Source: Leguminivora glycinivorella (taxonomy: Eukaryota; Arthropoda; Insecta; Lepidoptera; Tortricidae). From it: a stretch of DNA of 64,000 nucleotides. Positions 30,511 to 40,289 of this stretch are shown here, in pieces (the stretch's first letter is position 1; each line of letters opens with the position of its first letter). The notes below the pieces were generated by a model that saw only the letters and a program-made list of their open reading frames with translations, was not told where the DNA came from and did no database searches. Made by a program: the position numbers and the translations under genes. The DNA lies in the NCBI RefSeq assembly GCF_023078275.1, contig NC_062982.1, positions 3,298,501 through 3,362,500 of the forward strand, given 5' to 3'.

Positions 30511-30649
30511 GCGTCAAATTTCTCAATTCGTCTGTATGTTTATTTATTTTTTTCATTTTTTTATGTTTGTTCCTCGATATCTCCGTTGTTACTGGACCGA
30601 TTAAAAAAAAAATATTGAATGTATAATGTATATAAATACAGATTGGTCC

Positions 30650-31290
30650 CATTTTTCTCAGAACCCAGTTCTGATGATGGGATCCTGGAGTAATCGAAGG
30701 AACTCCTCGAATCTGAAAGGCATACGTATGGTGATTTTTGTGTTTTTAAAGGAACAGCATGCATTTAGGTAGGGAACAGTGACATTTGGTGCAGTGGAAC
30801 TGCTGATGATGGCCAGAACGGAACTTCTCAAATCTGAACGGCACGCTTATAGTGACTTTGGTATTTTTATAAGAACAGCATGCACTTTCGTCCAGAACAG
30901 TGACATTTGGTGCAGTGGAACTGCTGATGATGGTCAGATCAGAACCGATCTTCTCAAATCTGAACGGAACACTTATAGTGACTTTGGTATTCTTATAAGA
31001 ACATCATGCACTTACGTCCAGTCCAGAACAGTGATATTTGGTGCAGTGGAACTGCTGATGATGGTCAGAACACTCAGAACCAAACTCTTCAAATCTGAAC
31101 GGCACGCTTACAGTGACTTTGATATTTTTATAAGAACAGCATGCACTTACGTCCGGAACAGTGACATTTGGTGCAGTGGAACTGCTGATGATGGTCAGAA
31201 CCGAACTCCTCAAATCTGAACGGCAGTTGACTTTGGTATTTTTGTAAGAAAAGCATGCATTTAAGTTCAGAACAGTGACATTTATTTAGT
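30650..31290. repeat. minisatellite, ~120-bp period, about five copies
   Basis: Copies begin near 30660, 30778, 30899, 31025 and 31156 and share aacagtgacatttggtgcag, gaactgctgatgatggtcag and ctcaaatctgaacggcacgc. The first copy is the most diverged. Indels of a few bases make the period vary (roughly 112-130 bp). A plus-strand open frame through four copies is a by-product of the repeat. Confidence 0.85.
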
Positions 31291-31554
31291 TATGTTTGTT
31301 AAGCATAATTATTGAGTTTTCAAGTCAAAGTTTGTCAAGCTTCGATTTCTTATAATCGGATTCATGAGGAATTGAGAAACTCCTCAAACCTTAGCATTAT
31401 ACGTATATTGATTTGTGTTGCCATCAAATAATTAAAGCATTAAAAGCAGTTTTAAAAAATACCTACACATTTCTACATAATCCAACATTCGCAAGTAGCT
31501 TTCACCACAACCCGAAAGGCGGCGGTTTTTTTTTTCTTAAAAAATATTAACTTA

Positions 31555-31755
31555 AATATTTTTAAACATATGGTTCAAAAGTTATAGCGATTATTTCCGA
31601 AAATATGAAAATTATCAAAAATCGATCTTAGTAAAACCTAATTCATTTTTAAATACCTATCTAACAATATATCACACGTTGGGGTTGAAATGAAAAAAAA
31701 TATCTGCCCCCTCTTTACATGTAGGGGTACCCTAATAAAACATTTATTATTATTA
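31555..31755 (+). repeat. internal fragment of a GGTTCC element
   Basis: Contains aacatatggttcaaaagtta, cgattatttccgaaaatat, caacaatatatcacacgttg-like sequence and tacatgtaggggtaccctaa, all in the order found in the full-length copies. Neither terminus is present. Confidence 0.75.
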
Positions 31756-31776
31756 ACGACCTTCCACATATTTATA

Positions 31777-32850
31777 ATGAGCCCAAACATGATGGGGTTA
31801 TGATGAGAAGAATAGCAGTTCTGTTGACCACCTCCTGACTCCATCATGAGAACTTGGACCTCGTCTAGTTCGATGGTGCTCGTCAGCCCAAATCTAATGA
31901 GCCCGAACATGATGGGATTATGATGAGGAGAATAGCAGTTCTGTTGGCCACCTCCTGACTCCATCATGAGACCCTGGACCTCATCTAGTTCGATGGTGCT
32001 CGTCAGCCCAAATCTAATGAGCCCAAACATGATGGGGTTATGATGAGGAGAATAGCAGTTCTGTTGACCACCTCCTGACTCCATCATGAGACCTTGGACC
32101 TCATCTAGTTCGATGGTGCTCGTCAGCCCAAATCTAATGAGCCCGAACATGATGGGGTTATGATGAGGAGAATAGCAGTTCTGTTGGCCACCTCCTGACC
32201 CCGTCATAAGACCTTGGACCTCATCTAGTTCGGTGGTGCTCGTCAGCCCAAATCTAATGAGCCCAAACATGATGGGGTTATGATGAGGAGAATAGCAGTT
32301 CTGTTGACCACCTCCTGACTCCATCATGAGACCCTGGACCTCATCTAGTTCGATGGTGCTCGTCAGCCCAAATCTAATGAGCCCAAACATGATGGGGTTA
32401 TGATGAGGAGAATAGCAGTTCTGTTGACCACCTCCTGACTCCATCATGAGACCTTGGACCTCATCTAGTTCGATGGTGCTTGTCAGCCCAAATCTAATGA
32501 GCCCGAACATGATGGGGTTATGATGAGGAGAATAGCAGTTCTGTTGGCCACCTCCTGACCCCGTCATGAGACCTTGGACCTCATCTAGTTCGATGGTGCT
32601 CGTCAGCCCAAATCTAATGAGCCCAAACATGATGGGGTTATGATGAGGAGAATAGCAGTTCTGTTGACCACCTCCTGACTCCATCATGAGACCTTGGACC
32701 TCATCTAGATCGATGGTGCTCATCAGCCCAAATCTAATGAGCCCAAACATGGTGGAGTTATGATAAGTAGAATAGCAGTTCTGTTGAACATCTCCTGCCT
32801 GACTCCATCATCATGAGAACCAGAACCTCATCCTGGTCCCAAAATATAAT
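31777..32850 (-). repeat. exact 120-bp minisatellite, 8.6 copies, open as a 40-residue repeat
   Basis: Unit starts atgagcccaaacatgatggg at 31777, 31897, 32017, 32137, 32257, 32377, 32497 and 32617, plus a decayed ninth from 32737. Because 120 is divisible by three the minus strand stays open for 370 codons, each unit reading FGLIRFGLTSTIELDEVQGL then MMESGGGQQNCYSPHHNPIM. Copies carry sets of shared variants (ccatcatgag/ccgtcatgag, cccaaacat/cccgaacat) in an alternating pattern, pointing to higher-order amplification. No signal peptide, promoter or flanking exon supports translation. Confidence 0.85.
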
Positions 32851-34436
32851 AATAATTCAAACTCTCAACAAACTTCACGTATAACTTAAAATCCAAAATC
32901 ATATGAAAAGCATGTCGAATGCTAAAATTGCATAAGGTGTAAAAAGGATCAAGATTTGTTTAGTCGCAGTTTACGGCACTTCTCGGAACTATCGAGCTGC
33001 TTACGAAAGCTAGGTGCGCCGGACGATCAAACGCAGGTCCGTTGTCTTCGAGCGCTCGGCGCAGACTGAGCGGGCTCGCGTTAGCACAGTGTCTTTTATT
33101 CGAATTTTAGGTGTTTTAAAAACATATCTATCGACAGAAAGGTATGTCTTATATGTATGATTTTTTTCTTATAGGTCAATAAGAAGTTCTAGTTTAGGAT
33201 AATATTATTTAAGAGTTACAAAAAATGCAGGAATCGCAGGAAAAATACATAATGTAAACCTCTTTTTATCGAAAAAATGGGGAGGATACGGAAGGTTATT
33301 TATCCACCATTTCAAGTAAATCTTAAAATGTCAAAGTATTAGCTAACTCGTACAGGATATAACAAATAGGATTGTGATCATTTATTACCCCAAATAACAT
33401 TTTTAACAGCACAATCACGATTCTAAACGAGCTATCCCACTATGAAAATTGAAAACGTCTTCCGAAAAAACTGATTTTTCGGAAGTATAAAAAGACATAT
33501 TTTAAAGTAGTACCAATTGACTTTCTAGCTTAAGATATGTACTTTTAGGAACATTATCATTTTTTTAATAATCATTTATAGTTTCTTTATAATTTTGAAT
33601 GAAAAAGGTTCTATTTTGCAAAAAACGCTCGTCTTTAGGAATAAGGCCTCTTAATCTAGAATATGGTTTGTACCAAAAACAATGTCTACATTTCTTCACC
33701 TTAACTCGTTGCAATTAGATGAAAAAAAGTACTTACACTTAATTTATAAACACGACTGTACTAATAAAACTCATTAGACATACAACTAACTGGTACAATG
33801 ATTTGTGCATTCATCTCAGTTATATATAATTATGTGTGTTTCTATATGTTTTTGTTACAATAGTACGTTATACTAATTATATACAGTTATCTCTCTTATT
33901 AAAACTCAACTCTTATTAAAAGTTCTGAGTTAGGCCGAAATTTACGGCAAGATAATGTTATTGAAACCTAATCAGCAAACCTTCTATATGTACTATCTCA
34001 CTCTCGCAAGTTTAAAGATTGGTTCACAAAAATAGTGTCGTTTGTTTCTTCCCGTATTGTCTCGTTCACTCTCATTCTATCTGTCTACTAGACGTGCAAG
34101 TTTGACGCCGTGCCGCTAGATGTCACTGTACGGGTCGATGATTTCTTAGTCTATTTATTAATGAATTGTAGACAAAACACTTTTAAAACTTTGAATACCA
34201 ATTAAAGAAAAGTTTTTATTGTTATTTGTGGTCGCCTTATGCTCCAAAATGGTTGCTACTCAAAGTTCAATAATGGGCGTTAGTACGTTGTTTTCCGACT
34301 AGGTGGCACTATTATCAATGTTGAAGTGTCTAGGAACAGTAACGTTTTTTTTATGGGATATTTTAAAGATAATCAACATAATATCGTGACTACACAATAA
34401 TATACCTACACATAATAAAAAATCGAGACATTTTCA
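32851..34436. other. UGT-A distal 5' region, no gene
   Basis: Mostly AT-rich. 33735-33860 is collinear with 50450-50590 upstream of UGT-B (cgactgtactaataaaact; tgatttgtgc.tcatctca), and 34370-34436 with the 126-bp spacers of the 660-bp array (aaatcgagacattttcaag). A GC-rich patch at 32965-33085 (agctaggtgcgccggacgat; gcgctcggcgcagactgagc) is unexplained. Confidence 0.5.
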
Positions 34437-36822
34437 AGATACAAGATACAAAGTATTTATTTGCCAGAATACAGTGGGTGCATAGATGGTAACATACAAT
34501 CAGTGGTACAGTGTACTCTACTCACAACTTAGCATGCAAAAATTACAAAAATAATCCATTATTTCGTGCAATTAAATTTGAACTACATAAACATACAATA
34601 TATAGACAATACTTACATTAAAACAATAATTAATTACATAATTTTGGCTGGATAAATTATTCTTGACTAAAGCTAGCATACAATTTTTTAAATTATTCCT
34701 CATTATCATTTTCGTCAGTATTGAGGAACTCGTTTATGGAGTAAAAACATTTATTTAATAGCCAATCTGTCAATAATTTCTTAAAATGTTTAGGTGAAAA
34801 GGTTTTGAAGCCACTTGGTAACTTATTATAGACTTGTATCCCCATACAGTACGCGTTCTGCCTATATATTTGAGTCGTAGCAAGGGGTAAGTGTAACCGA
34901 GATCTATACCGTGTTGACCTTGGGAAAACCTGAGCGTGAGTCGGAAACATATTTGGATGTTGATGAACAAATAGTGCCAACTCCCTGATGTACATGCATG
35001 GTAATGGCAGGACTCTTGTTGATTGGAACAAAGGTCTGCACGGTTCCAAGTAGTGGGTATTGCATATTGCTCTTAGACACTTCTTTTGAACTAAAAAAGC
35101 TTGCTTCATATCTACGGAGTTGCCCCAGATTATCAATCCGTAACTCAAAATGGAAGACACGTACCCATGATAAGCTGTCAAAGCTATTTCTTTTGAACAA
35201 CTAGTACTGAGTCTTCGCAGAGCATATACATATTTTTGGAGTTTCGCACAAATATCCGAGACGTAAATTTTCCAGTTACAGGATTGGTCAATAGTGACAC
35301 CAAGGAACTTAGTCCTATCTACTTCATTCACATGTTCAATGCCGTGTTGTATATTTAAATTTATACTGCTACTTTTTGGGGTCTTAAATTGCATTACCTG
35401 GGTCTTATTTACATTAATTTTCAATTTATTATTATTTAACCAATTAATCACATTAACAAGAGCATCATTTATGTCATCATTAAATTTTAAAATGTCATTT
35501 GCTCTAATTATCAAAGTAGTGTCATCAGCAAACATTATGCATCTATGTCCGACATGATCAGGTAAATCATTTACATATAATAAAAAGAGTAGTGGGCCAA
35601 GTATACTTCCTTGTGGTACACCATTTCGGTTATATGTAAGCTCTGAGCGTATCACACTTTGCTCATTGTTTTTGGGATCAATGTTATTTAATTCAGTGCA
35701 CTGTTGCCTATCCGTTAAGTAGCTTCTTAACCAGCTGTGCGCGTTTCCTCTGACACCGTAACACTGTAACTTACGCAGCAATATAGAGTGGTTTACATAG
35801 TCAAATGCCTTACTTAAGTCTAAAAATATAGCTGCTACTGGGACCTTTTCGTTTAACGATTCAGTTACCAGTTTCATCAGATTGAAACATGCCAAGGTTG
35901 TCGAGCTGCCCTTTCGAAATCCGTATTGGTTTTTATTTAAAATCTCGTTTACGTTTAGAAATGACGTTAGCCGTATGTGCATTGCTTTTTCAAAAACTTT
36001 CGTTAAATAGTATGGGAATAAGAGAGATAGGTCTGTAGTTATTTAAGCACTCTTTGTCACCTTTTTTGAAAACAGGTTTAACAATAGATATTTTTAATCT
36101 CTCGGGAAAACAGCCTTCTAGAAACGACAAATTTATTATGTGTGTTAGTGGTCTTACAATTTGTTTAGCACACAACTTAATTACTTTAGTATTAACACCA
36201 TCAATACCAGTTGCATTGCTTGCATTTAAAGATAAAATAATTTTATATGTATCATCGAAGCTTAATGGATTTAGAAATATTGTCTTTGGATAATTTATAT
36301 TTAATTGGCAATAGTCAATGTCACGATTGTTTATTGGATTATTAATGAAAAAATTATTGAAGTGATTTGCTATGTCAACTTGATTAAAATACTTTATTCG
36401 ATCTTTTTCTATACAATCTATATTATTTATACGAGAAGATGGGCTTTCGTTTATAATTTGCCAGATCGCTTTTGATTTACATTTGGCTGACGTTATACGT
36501 CTCTTATTATATAGCTGCTGAGATTTATTGATGCATCTTCTCAATACTTTTGTATATTGATTATACTCAGATTTATTTGCCAACTTGTTAGATTTTTCTT
36601 GTATGTACCTAAGATATAGCCTTTTTTTATTGGCACAAGCACGTCGTAAGCCATCGATTATTTGACCGTGTATTTTTTACTCTAACTCTTACAAAGGGGA
36701 AACATAATTCATTGAACATACAAAGCATATCGTAAAATTCGTTAAAGGCATCATTAGTGTCATACTTATTGAAAACTTCAGAGAAGGAGAGAGCTTCAGG
36801 CACACTGACAATAGCTGCCTTT
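34437..36822 (-). mobile_element. 5'-truncated, frameshifted LINE
   Basis: Minus-strand non-LTR element. The 3' end is at 34437-34450 (tail sense ctttgtatcttgtatcttg), there is a 3' region to 34692, and RT-coding sequence runs from 34693 to about 36800 in three frames. Unit B has the uninterrupted host site (spacer sequence gacattttcaagggcacgat). The insertion point in unit A lies between gacattttcaag (34436) and the host continuation near 37605, shared with two further insertions. Confidence 0.8.
34693..36800 (-). pseudogene. LINE reverse transcriptase ORF broken by two frameshifts
   Basis: Segment 1 (about 36800-36640): NDAFNEFYDMLCMFNELCFP, the linker before the RT. Frame change near 36645. 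Segment 2 (about 36655-35990): through LNNYRPISLIP. Frame change near 35990-36000, at a small indel in the RPISLIPILSKVFEKA region. Segment 3 (35982-34693, 429 codons): GFRKGSSTT, LDLSKAFDYVNH, GVPQGSILGP, FADDTTLI and the LINE C-terminus. RT catalytic Asp residues are present in the FADD box. The endonuclease domain is missing. A dead 5'-truncated copy. Confidence 0.9.
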
Positions 36823-36970
36823 ACGGCCCGGCCACGACATTGGTCTAAGTGCTTCCGCGGTGAGCGGCAGCCATACGTGAGAATGAAAAGTCCAATCGCT
36901 GTGTCTCGCTCCAATGTATGGCCACCGCTCGCCGCTGTCGCGCTTAGACCAATGTTGTGGCCGGGCCGTT
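36822..36970. mobile_element. 149-bp MITE with TACGGCCCGGCC ends
   Basis: Inverted ends tacggcccggccacgacatt (36822-) and the complement aatgttgtggccgggccgtta (-36970), with complementarity continuing inward (ggtctaag, cagccatac). Predicted to form one long hairpin. Sits between the two LINE fragments. Confidence 0.8.
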
Positions 36971-37056
36971 ACTTCCGGAGCGTACAGGATAGCGTGCGGG
37001 TTCGCCTGTGTGCGCAATCACGAATGAACGTACGTGTAAAGACAACCTCAACCACG

Positions 37057-37445
37057 TTTTTTGTAATTATAAATGGGCTTACTCTTGGCCACAGACTAGA
37101 CAAAAGCAAAGATGTGGCCTACGATGGAGTGAGCTCGCCCAGAAGATGCCTGTTCACTTTTGATTTGAAGGTTGCCAGGTTATATGAGCTCGGTAATATA
37201 GCCGCCGGCAAGGAATTCCACTCCTTGGCAGTGCGCAATAAGAAAAGAAGAAGCAAAGCGGTTCGTGCGAGTTCGCGGAATATCTATCAAGTAAGGATGG
37301 AGACCGGGGCCGTGCGTTTAAGAGTCCGATGGTAGAATGGGGACGGTGGAATAAGCTCGTGTAGCTCTTGAGCACACTCCCCGAAGTGCAACCTGTAAAA
37401 CACCGCTGGCGACTTAATTTCCGCCGATGGGCCAAAGTCAAGCTA
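37057..37445 (-). pseudogene. 3' fragment of a second LINE family
   Basis: Minus strand. Sequence equivalent to the plus-strand copy at 41398-41690: the coding end of a LINE RT, including LAHRRKLSRQRCF at its 5' side and an equivalent of the KEWNSLPAAIF/SSY block, here with frameshifts. The 3' end is at 37057, beside a T-rich stretch that is the complement of its A tail. Confidence 0.7.
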
Positions 37446-37753
37446 CAGTAGCTTGGCCGTTAGCTTCTTGTCGCTCCTGGCTCTGCGCTGCATCCGCACT
37501 GGGAGACGCAATCACGCGTTCTTTCCCTTTCCCTCCCGCCATCTTTACACGCGCATTCTTTCACACGAGATTGTTGTATCACGCGCGATAGAGCGTCCGT
37601 GTAAAGGCAGCTATTGTTAAACAATGTTAAAAACAGACAAAATGTTTTTGAAAAAACTTAATTTGTCAATAACTTCAAAACCGTGCAAAACTTGGGTCTT
37701 GTTAAGTTGGTGTAAGTATGTTACCTCTTGGCCTGCGGGCCTCACACTATTGT

Positions 37754-37979
37754 CACACCTCGGACATTGACGATAAAATATATAATAAAAGAGGCTCGTT
37801 CCTAGCACACAATCTAAGCTCATGTAGGTGAACGCGTGGTCGCGTACCATGCTTGTATAAGTGAAATATGACTGTTCTAACAGGCGGTAACTGTGAGGTA
37901 ACCGAGAGAGGGTGGGCGGCACTTTCAGCGGGGACGGGAGTGACCATGCTGTATGATAGTATTCTTTATTATACTGTGC
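37754..37979 (-). mobile_element. ~227-bp element, copy 1
   Basis: Ends cacctcggac at one side and tactgtgct at the other. Interior has ggtgggcggcactttcagcg and aggcggtaactgtgaggtaa. It is absent at the matching point in unit B (about 54873). The second copy, inverted relative to this one, is in UGT-B intron 1 (47442-47668). Confidence 0.7.
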
Positions 37980-38335
37980 TAGTGTCCAAGTGCAAAACGG
38001 ACGCACCAGCGTGATAAGTCATGTCACGCAACCGTGCTGATGCCACTGGTCTACTACACGTTGAGTGTCACTGTGACGTGACATTTATGGGACTGCCTGT
38101 AGTAGAATCTAAAGTGGCTTCAAACCCACTCGTAACTACCACCAACGATTTTTAATTTAACTTATGTACAGCCAATTAGAATCCTAGGCCACTCTAGAAC
38201 CTTGTCGTATTGACACCGTGCTTTATTTGCCATAGCAGCCAATTTGACTTTTACTGTGAAAGGGTTCTACATTGGTCTAAGATTTAGGTTGGTTGACTGT
38301 ACCTACAAAATGTCAATTGATGTTTGCCAGTCGGT

Positions 38336-38520
38336 TTTTGACGAACGAAAAACATCGTCAGGAAACCGGATTAATCACATTTGGGTCTAGTTTTCCCTCT
38401 GGGCTGAAAGGATAAAAAAACTAGTGTCTAGGACAAATATTGAGATGAGTTGCCAAAGTGGGCCGATCTCTCATAGGCAGAAATCGACAACAAAATTTAA
38501 AACTGACCATGGCAAAATAT
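38336..38520 (+). repeat. diverged LINE 3' tail
   Basis: Shares aaaacatcgtcaggaaaccg and the tgccaaagtgggcc phrase with the tail at 1-200. Followed by host sequence ctgaccatggcaaaa also seen at 54953. Confidence 0.45.
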
Positions 38521-38572
38521 CGTAATAACGCAATGTAAAAGAATAAGTTTAAAATGTAAATCGTAAAAACCC

Positions 38573-38717
38573 TTACGCCGTGGCTTGCATGGGCGACGGT
38601 CGCGCGATGGTCCGGCGACGGCGATGCGACGCATACGAAATCAAACCTTGTCGAAATGGAAGTAGACGATGCGATGAGACGCGACGGCGACGGTCGCCCA
38701 CGCAAGACACGGCGTTA
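38573..38717. mobile_element. MITE, TTACGCCGTG family, copy 1
   Basis: Ends ttacgccgtggcttgc and the complement gcaagacacggcgtta, with gcgacggtcgcgcga-rich inner arms. A second copy lies at 59228-59384. Absent from the matching place in unit B. Confidence 0.8.
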
Positions 38718-39184
38718 GAGCTAAAACATCGTAAACTAAACCACAAAATTAGTTCCTAGTTTCAAACAGAGAGCGCAGTAATACCTCCTATGATAATATA
38801 CAGTGAAACCTCCTCATTTTAGACCTAACCCCGTTGAGATAAGTTTTGGAATAACAGTGTTATTTCTTGATTAAATTCAGCAATTACGGGTCTATTCGGC
38901 AGTTTTTTTTTAATCACAACATAAAATACTATTCAACAGAATATGAAATAAGTTATTATATGAAAATTAACAGTAATTCTATTTTTTTTTTAACTTATAG
39001 AGGCTATGATAACAATTCATCTAATTGTGTAATAGTTATTTGTTTTACAAAGGGGCAAAGTTGTTGTTTAACCGCACGTGCTAATATTGATATCCGAGCA
39101 AGCGAAAGATTCCAATATTGAACCGCGAGCGTAGCGAGTGGTTCAAAAAGTGGAATCTTGAGCGTTGCGAGGTTTTTTTTTTTT

Positions 39185-39432
39185 TATACAACGTCGGTGG
39201 CAAAAAAGTATACGGTCCGCCTGATGTAAAGCGGTCACCGTAACCTATGGACGCCTGCAACTCAAACAGTGTCACATGCGCGTTGCCACCCCATTAGAAA
39301 CTTGTACACTCCCTTTTGCTGTGTTAAGTACAATGTGTGTTGTGTTAAGTACACAGCAAAAAGGAGTGTACAAGTTCCAAGGAGGGTTCGGGTTGCCGAC
39401 GACTCAAAGGACAATAGACGGAACAAGTTAGG
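39185..39432. mobile_element. CGTCGGTGG half element in the UGT-B 3' flank
   Basis: Runs from tatacaacgtcggtggcaaa to ggacaatagacggaacaag. It lies within an older element whose unit A copy (2269-3018) is uninterrupted, so this insertion is specific to unit B. Confidence 0.7.
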
Positions 39433-39780
39433 ATTTCAAGGCACGAAGGTTAAACAAACTTTACCACCGTGTGAAACACAAAATTTTTCACCACACCAAC
39501 ACGAACAAACTTACAGACTATAAAATATCAAATTAAATCAAATCCTTTTTTATTAAATTAAATTTATTCAATATTTATGATTCAAAATCATCATTTATAG
39601 GTAAATTCTACTAGCCCTTAAGAGATCAAGTTAAAATTTGTATGAAATTACTTTGCACTGTTGTGGATAAAATGAAATTTTGCTATCTGTTTTCGAATAG
39701 CAAAGGAAATCATTACGAGTTGGTGTGGTGAAAAAATATTTCCCTTAAAGTCCATATCCATTGTTGAAAGTGAAGCTACG

Positions 39781-39905
39781 TTTATTTATTTAAACTTTAT
39801 TGCACAAAAGAACAACTTAATGTACAAAAGTCCACAGTCAACCTTTGAGCAAAGCGGAGAAGATTGTACGCGGTGCATTAAGAGACCAAGACGTTGAAGA
39901 CGACG
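39781..39905. repeat. ~125-bp insertion in the UGT-B 3' flank
   Basis: Unit A reads continuously agctacgttgaagtggcatg (about 3050-3069). Unit B has extra sequence after agctacgt that ends in gacgttgaagtgg. The inserted DNA starts ttatttatttaaactttattgc, like the 3' end of a retroelement copy lying in reverse. Confidence 0.65.
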
Positions 39906-40030
39906 TGACGTTGAAGTGGCATGGAGAATTGAACGTCCCATATCCTCTATTACTTAAAATGTCACATCTCTACTAACTTGTAAAACAGTCTATTTGATGC
40001 CCAGGCACAAAACATAGACAACTATTACAA

Positions 40031-40289
40031 TTAGGCAGTTTTGACTTTCACACTCCTAGTAAACACTTTATACAACCCTATAAGGGCTACTACTAGACAA
40101 ACGAACATCGCAAGCGCAGCGACTATAATGTCTCCATCGATGAAGGTGAGCCAGGTGACGCGCACGGCGGGAGCGCGCCTGCGCGTGCGGCGCCGCAGTG
40201 TGCGCTCGATCCACCAGATCGCGCGCTCCAGGGATGATTCTGGACGGTCCAGCATTTCCTCGCTTAGGAGCTTGGAGCGGGTGCGGTAA
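40031..40289 (-). CDS. UGT-B exon 4
   Basis: Acceptor ccag|TTACCGC at 40289; stop TAA at 40033-40031. Encodes YRTRSKLLSEEMLDRPESSL, the basic stretch RRRTRRRAPAVRV, the TM span and KVKTA. It is more basic than the UGT-A version just before the TM (Q to R, S to R). Confidence 0.92.

Larger units (their letters stand above)
2113..38869. repeat. tandem segmental duplication, unit A
   Basis: Unit A begins with attaaattcagcaattacgg at 2113 and ends with gttatttcttg at 38869, where it abuts unit B directly. Collinear homology with 38870-55359 runs through the UGT 3' flank, all exons and introns, the 5' flank (28410-28560, 33715-33860, 34370-34436, 37605-37740, 37980-38060) and the closing block (38715-38869 versus 55205-55359). 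The unit is 36.8 kb against 16.5 kb for unit B, the difference being transposon gain in A and some loss in B. The paralogous UGT proteins differ at about 4% of residues, so the duplication is fairly recent. Confidence 0.85.

Noticed and set aside
31638..32750. 370-codon minus-strand open frame as a host repeat protein
   Set aside because: It is produced by a 120-bp minisatellite whose period is divisible by three; no splice, signal or domain evidence. Kept as a repeat, with the open frame noted as a finding.
30650..32850. CRISPR array
   Set aside because: Direct repeats of ~120 bp without unique spacers, in an animal genome with introns; these are minisatellites.
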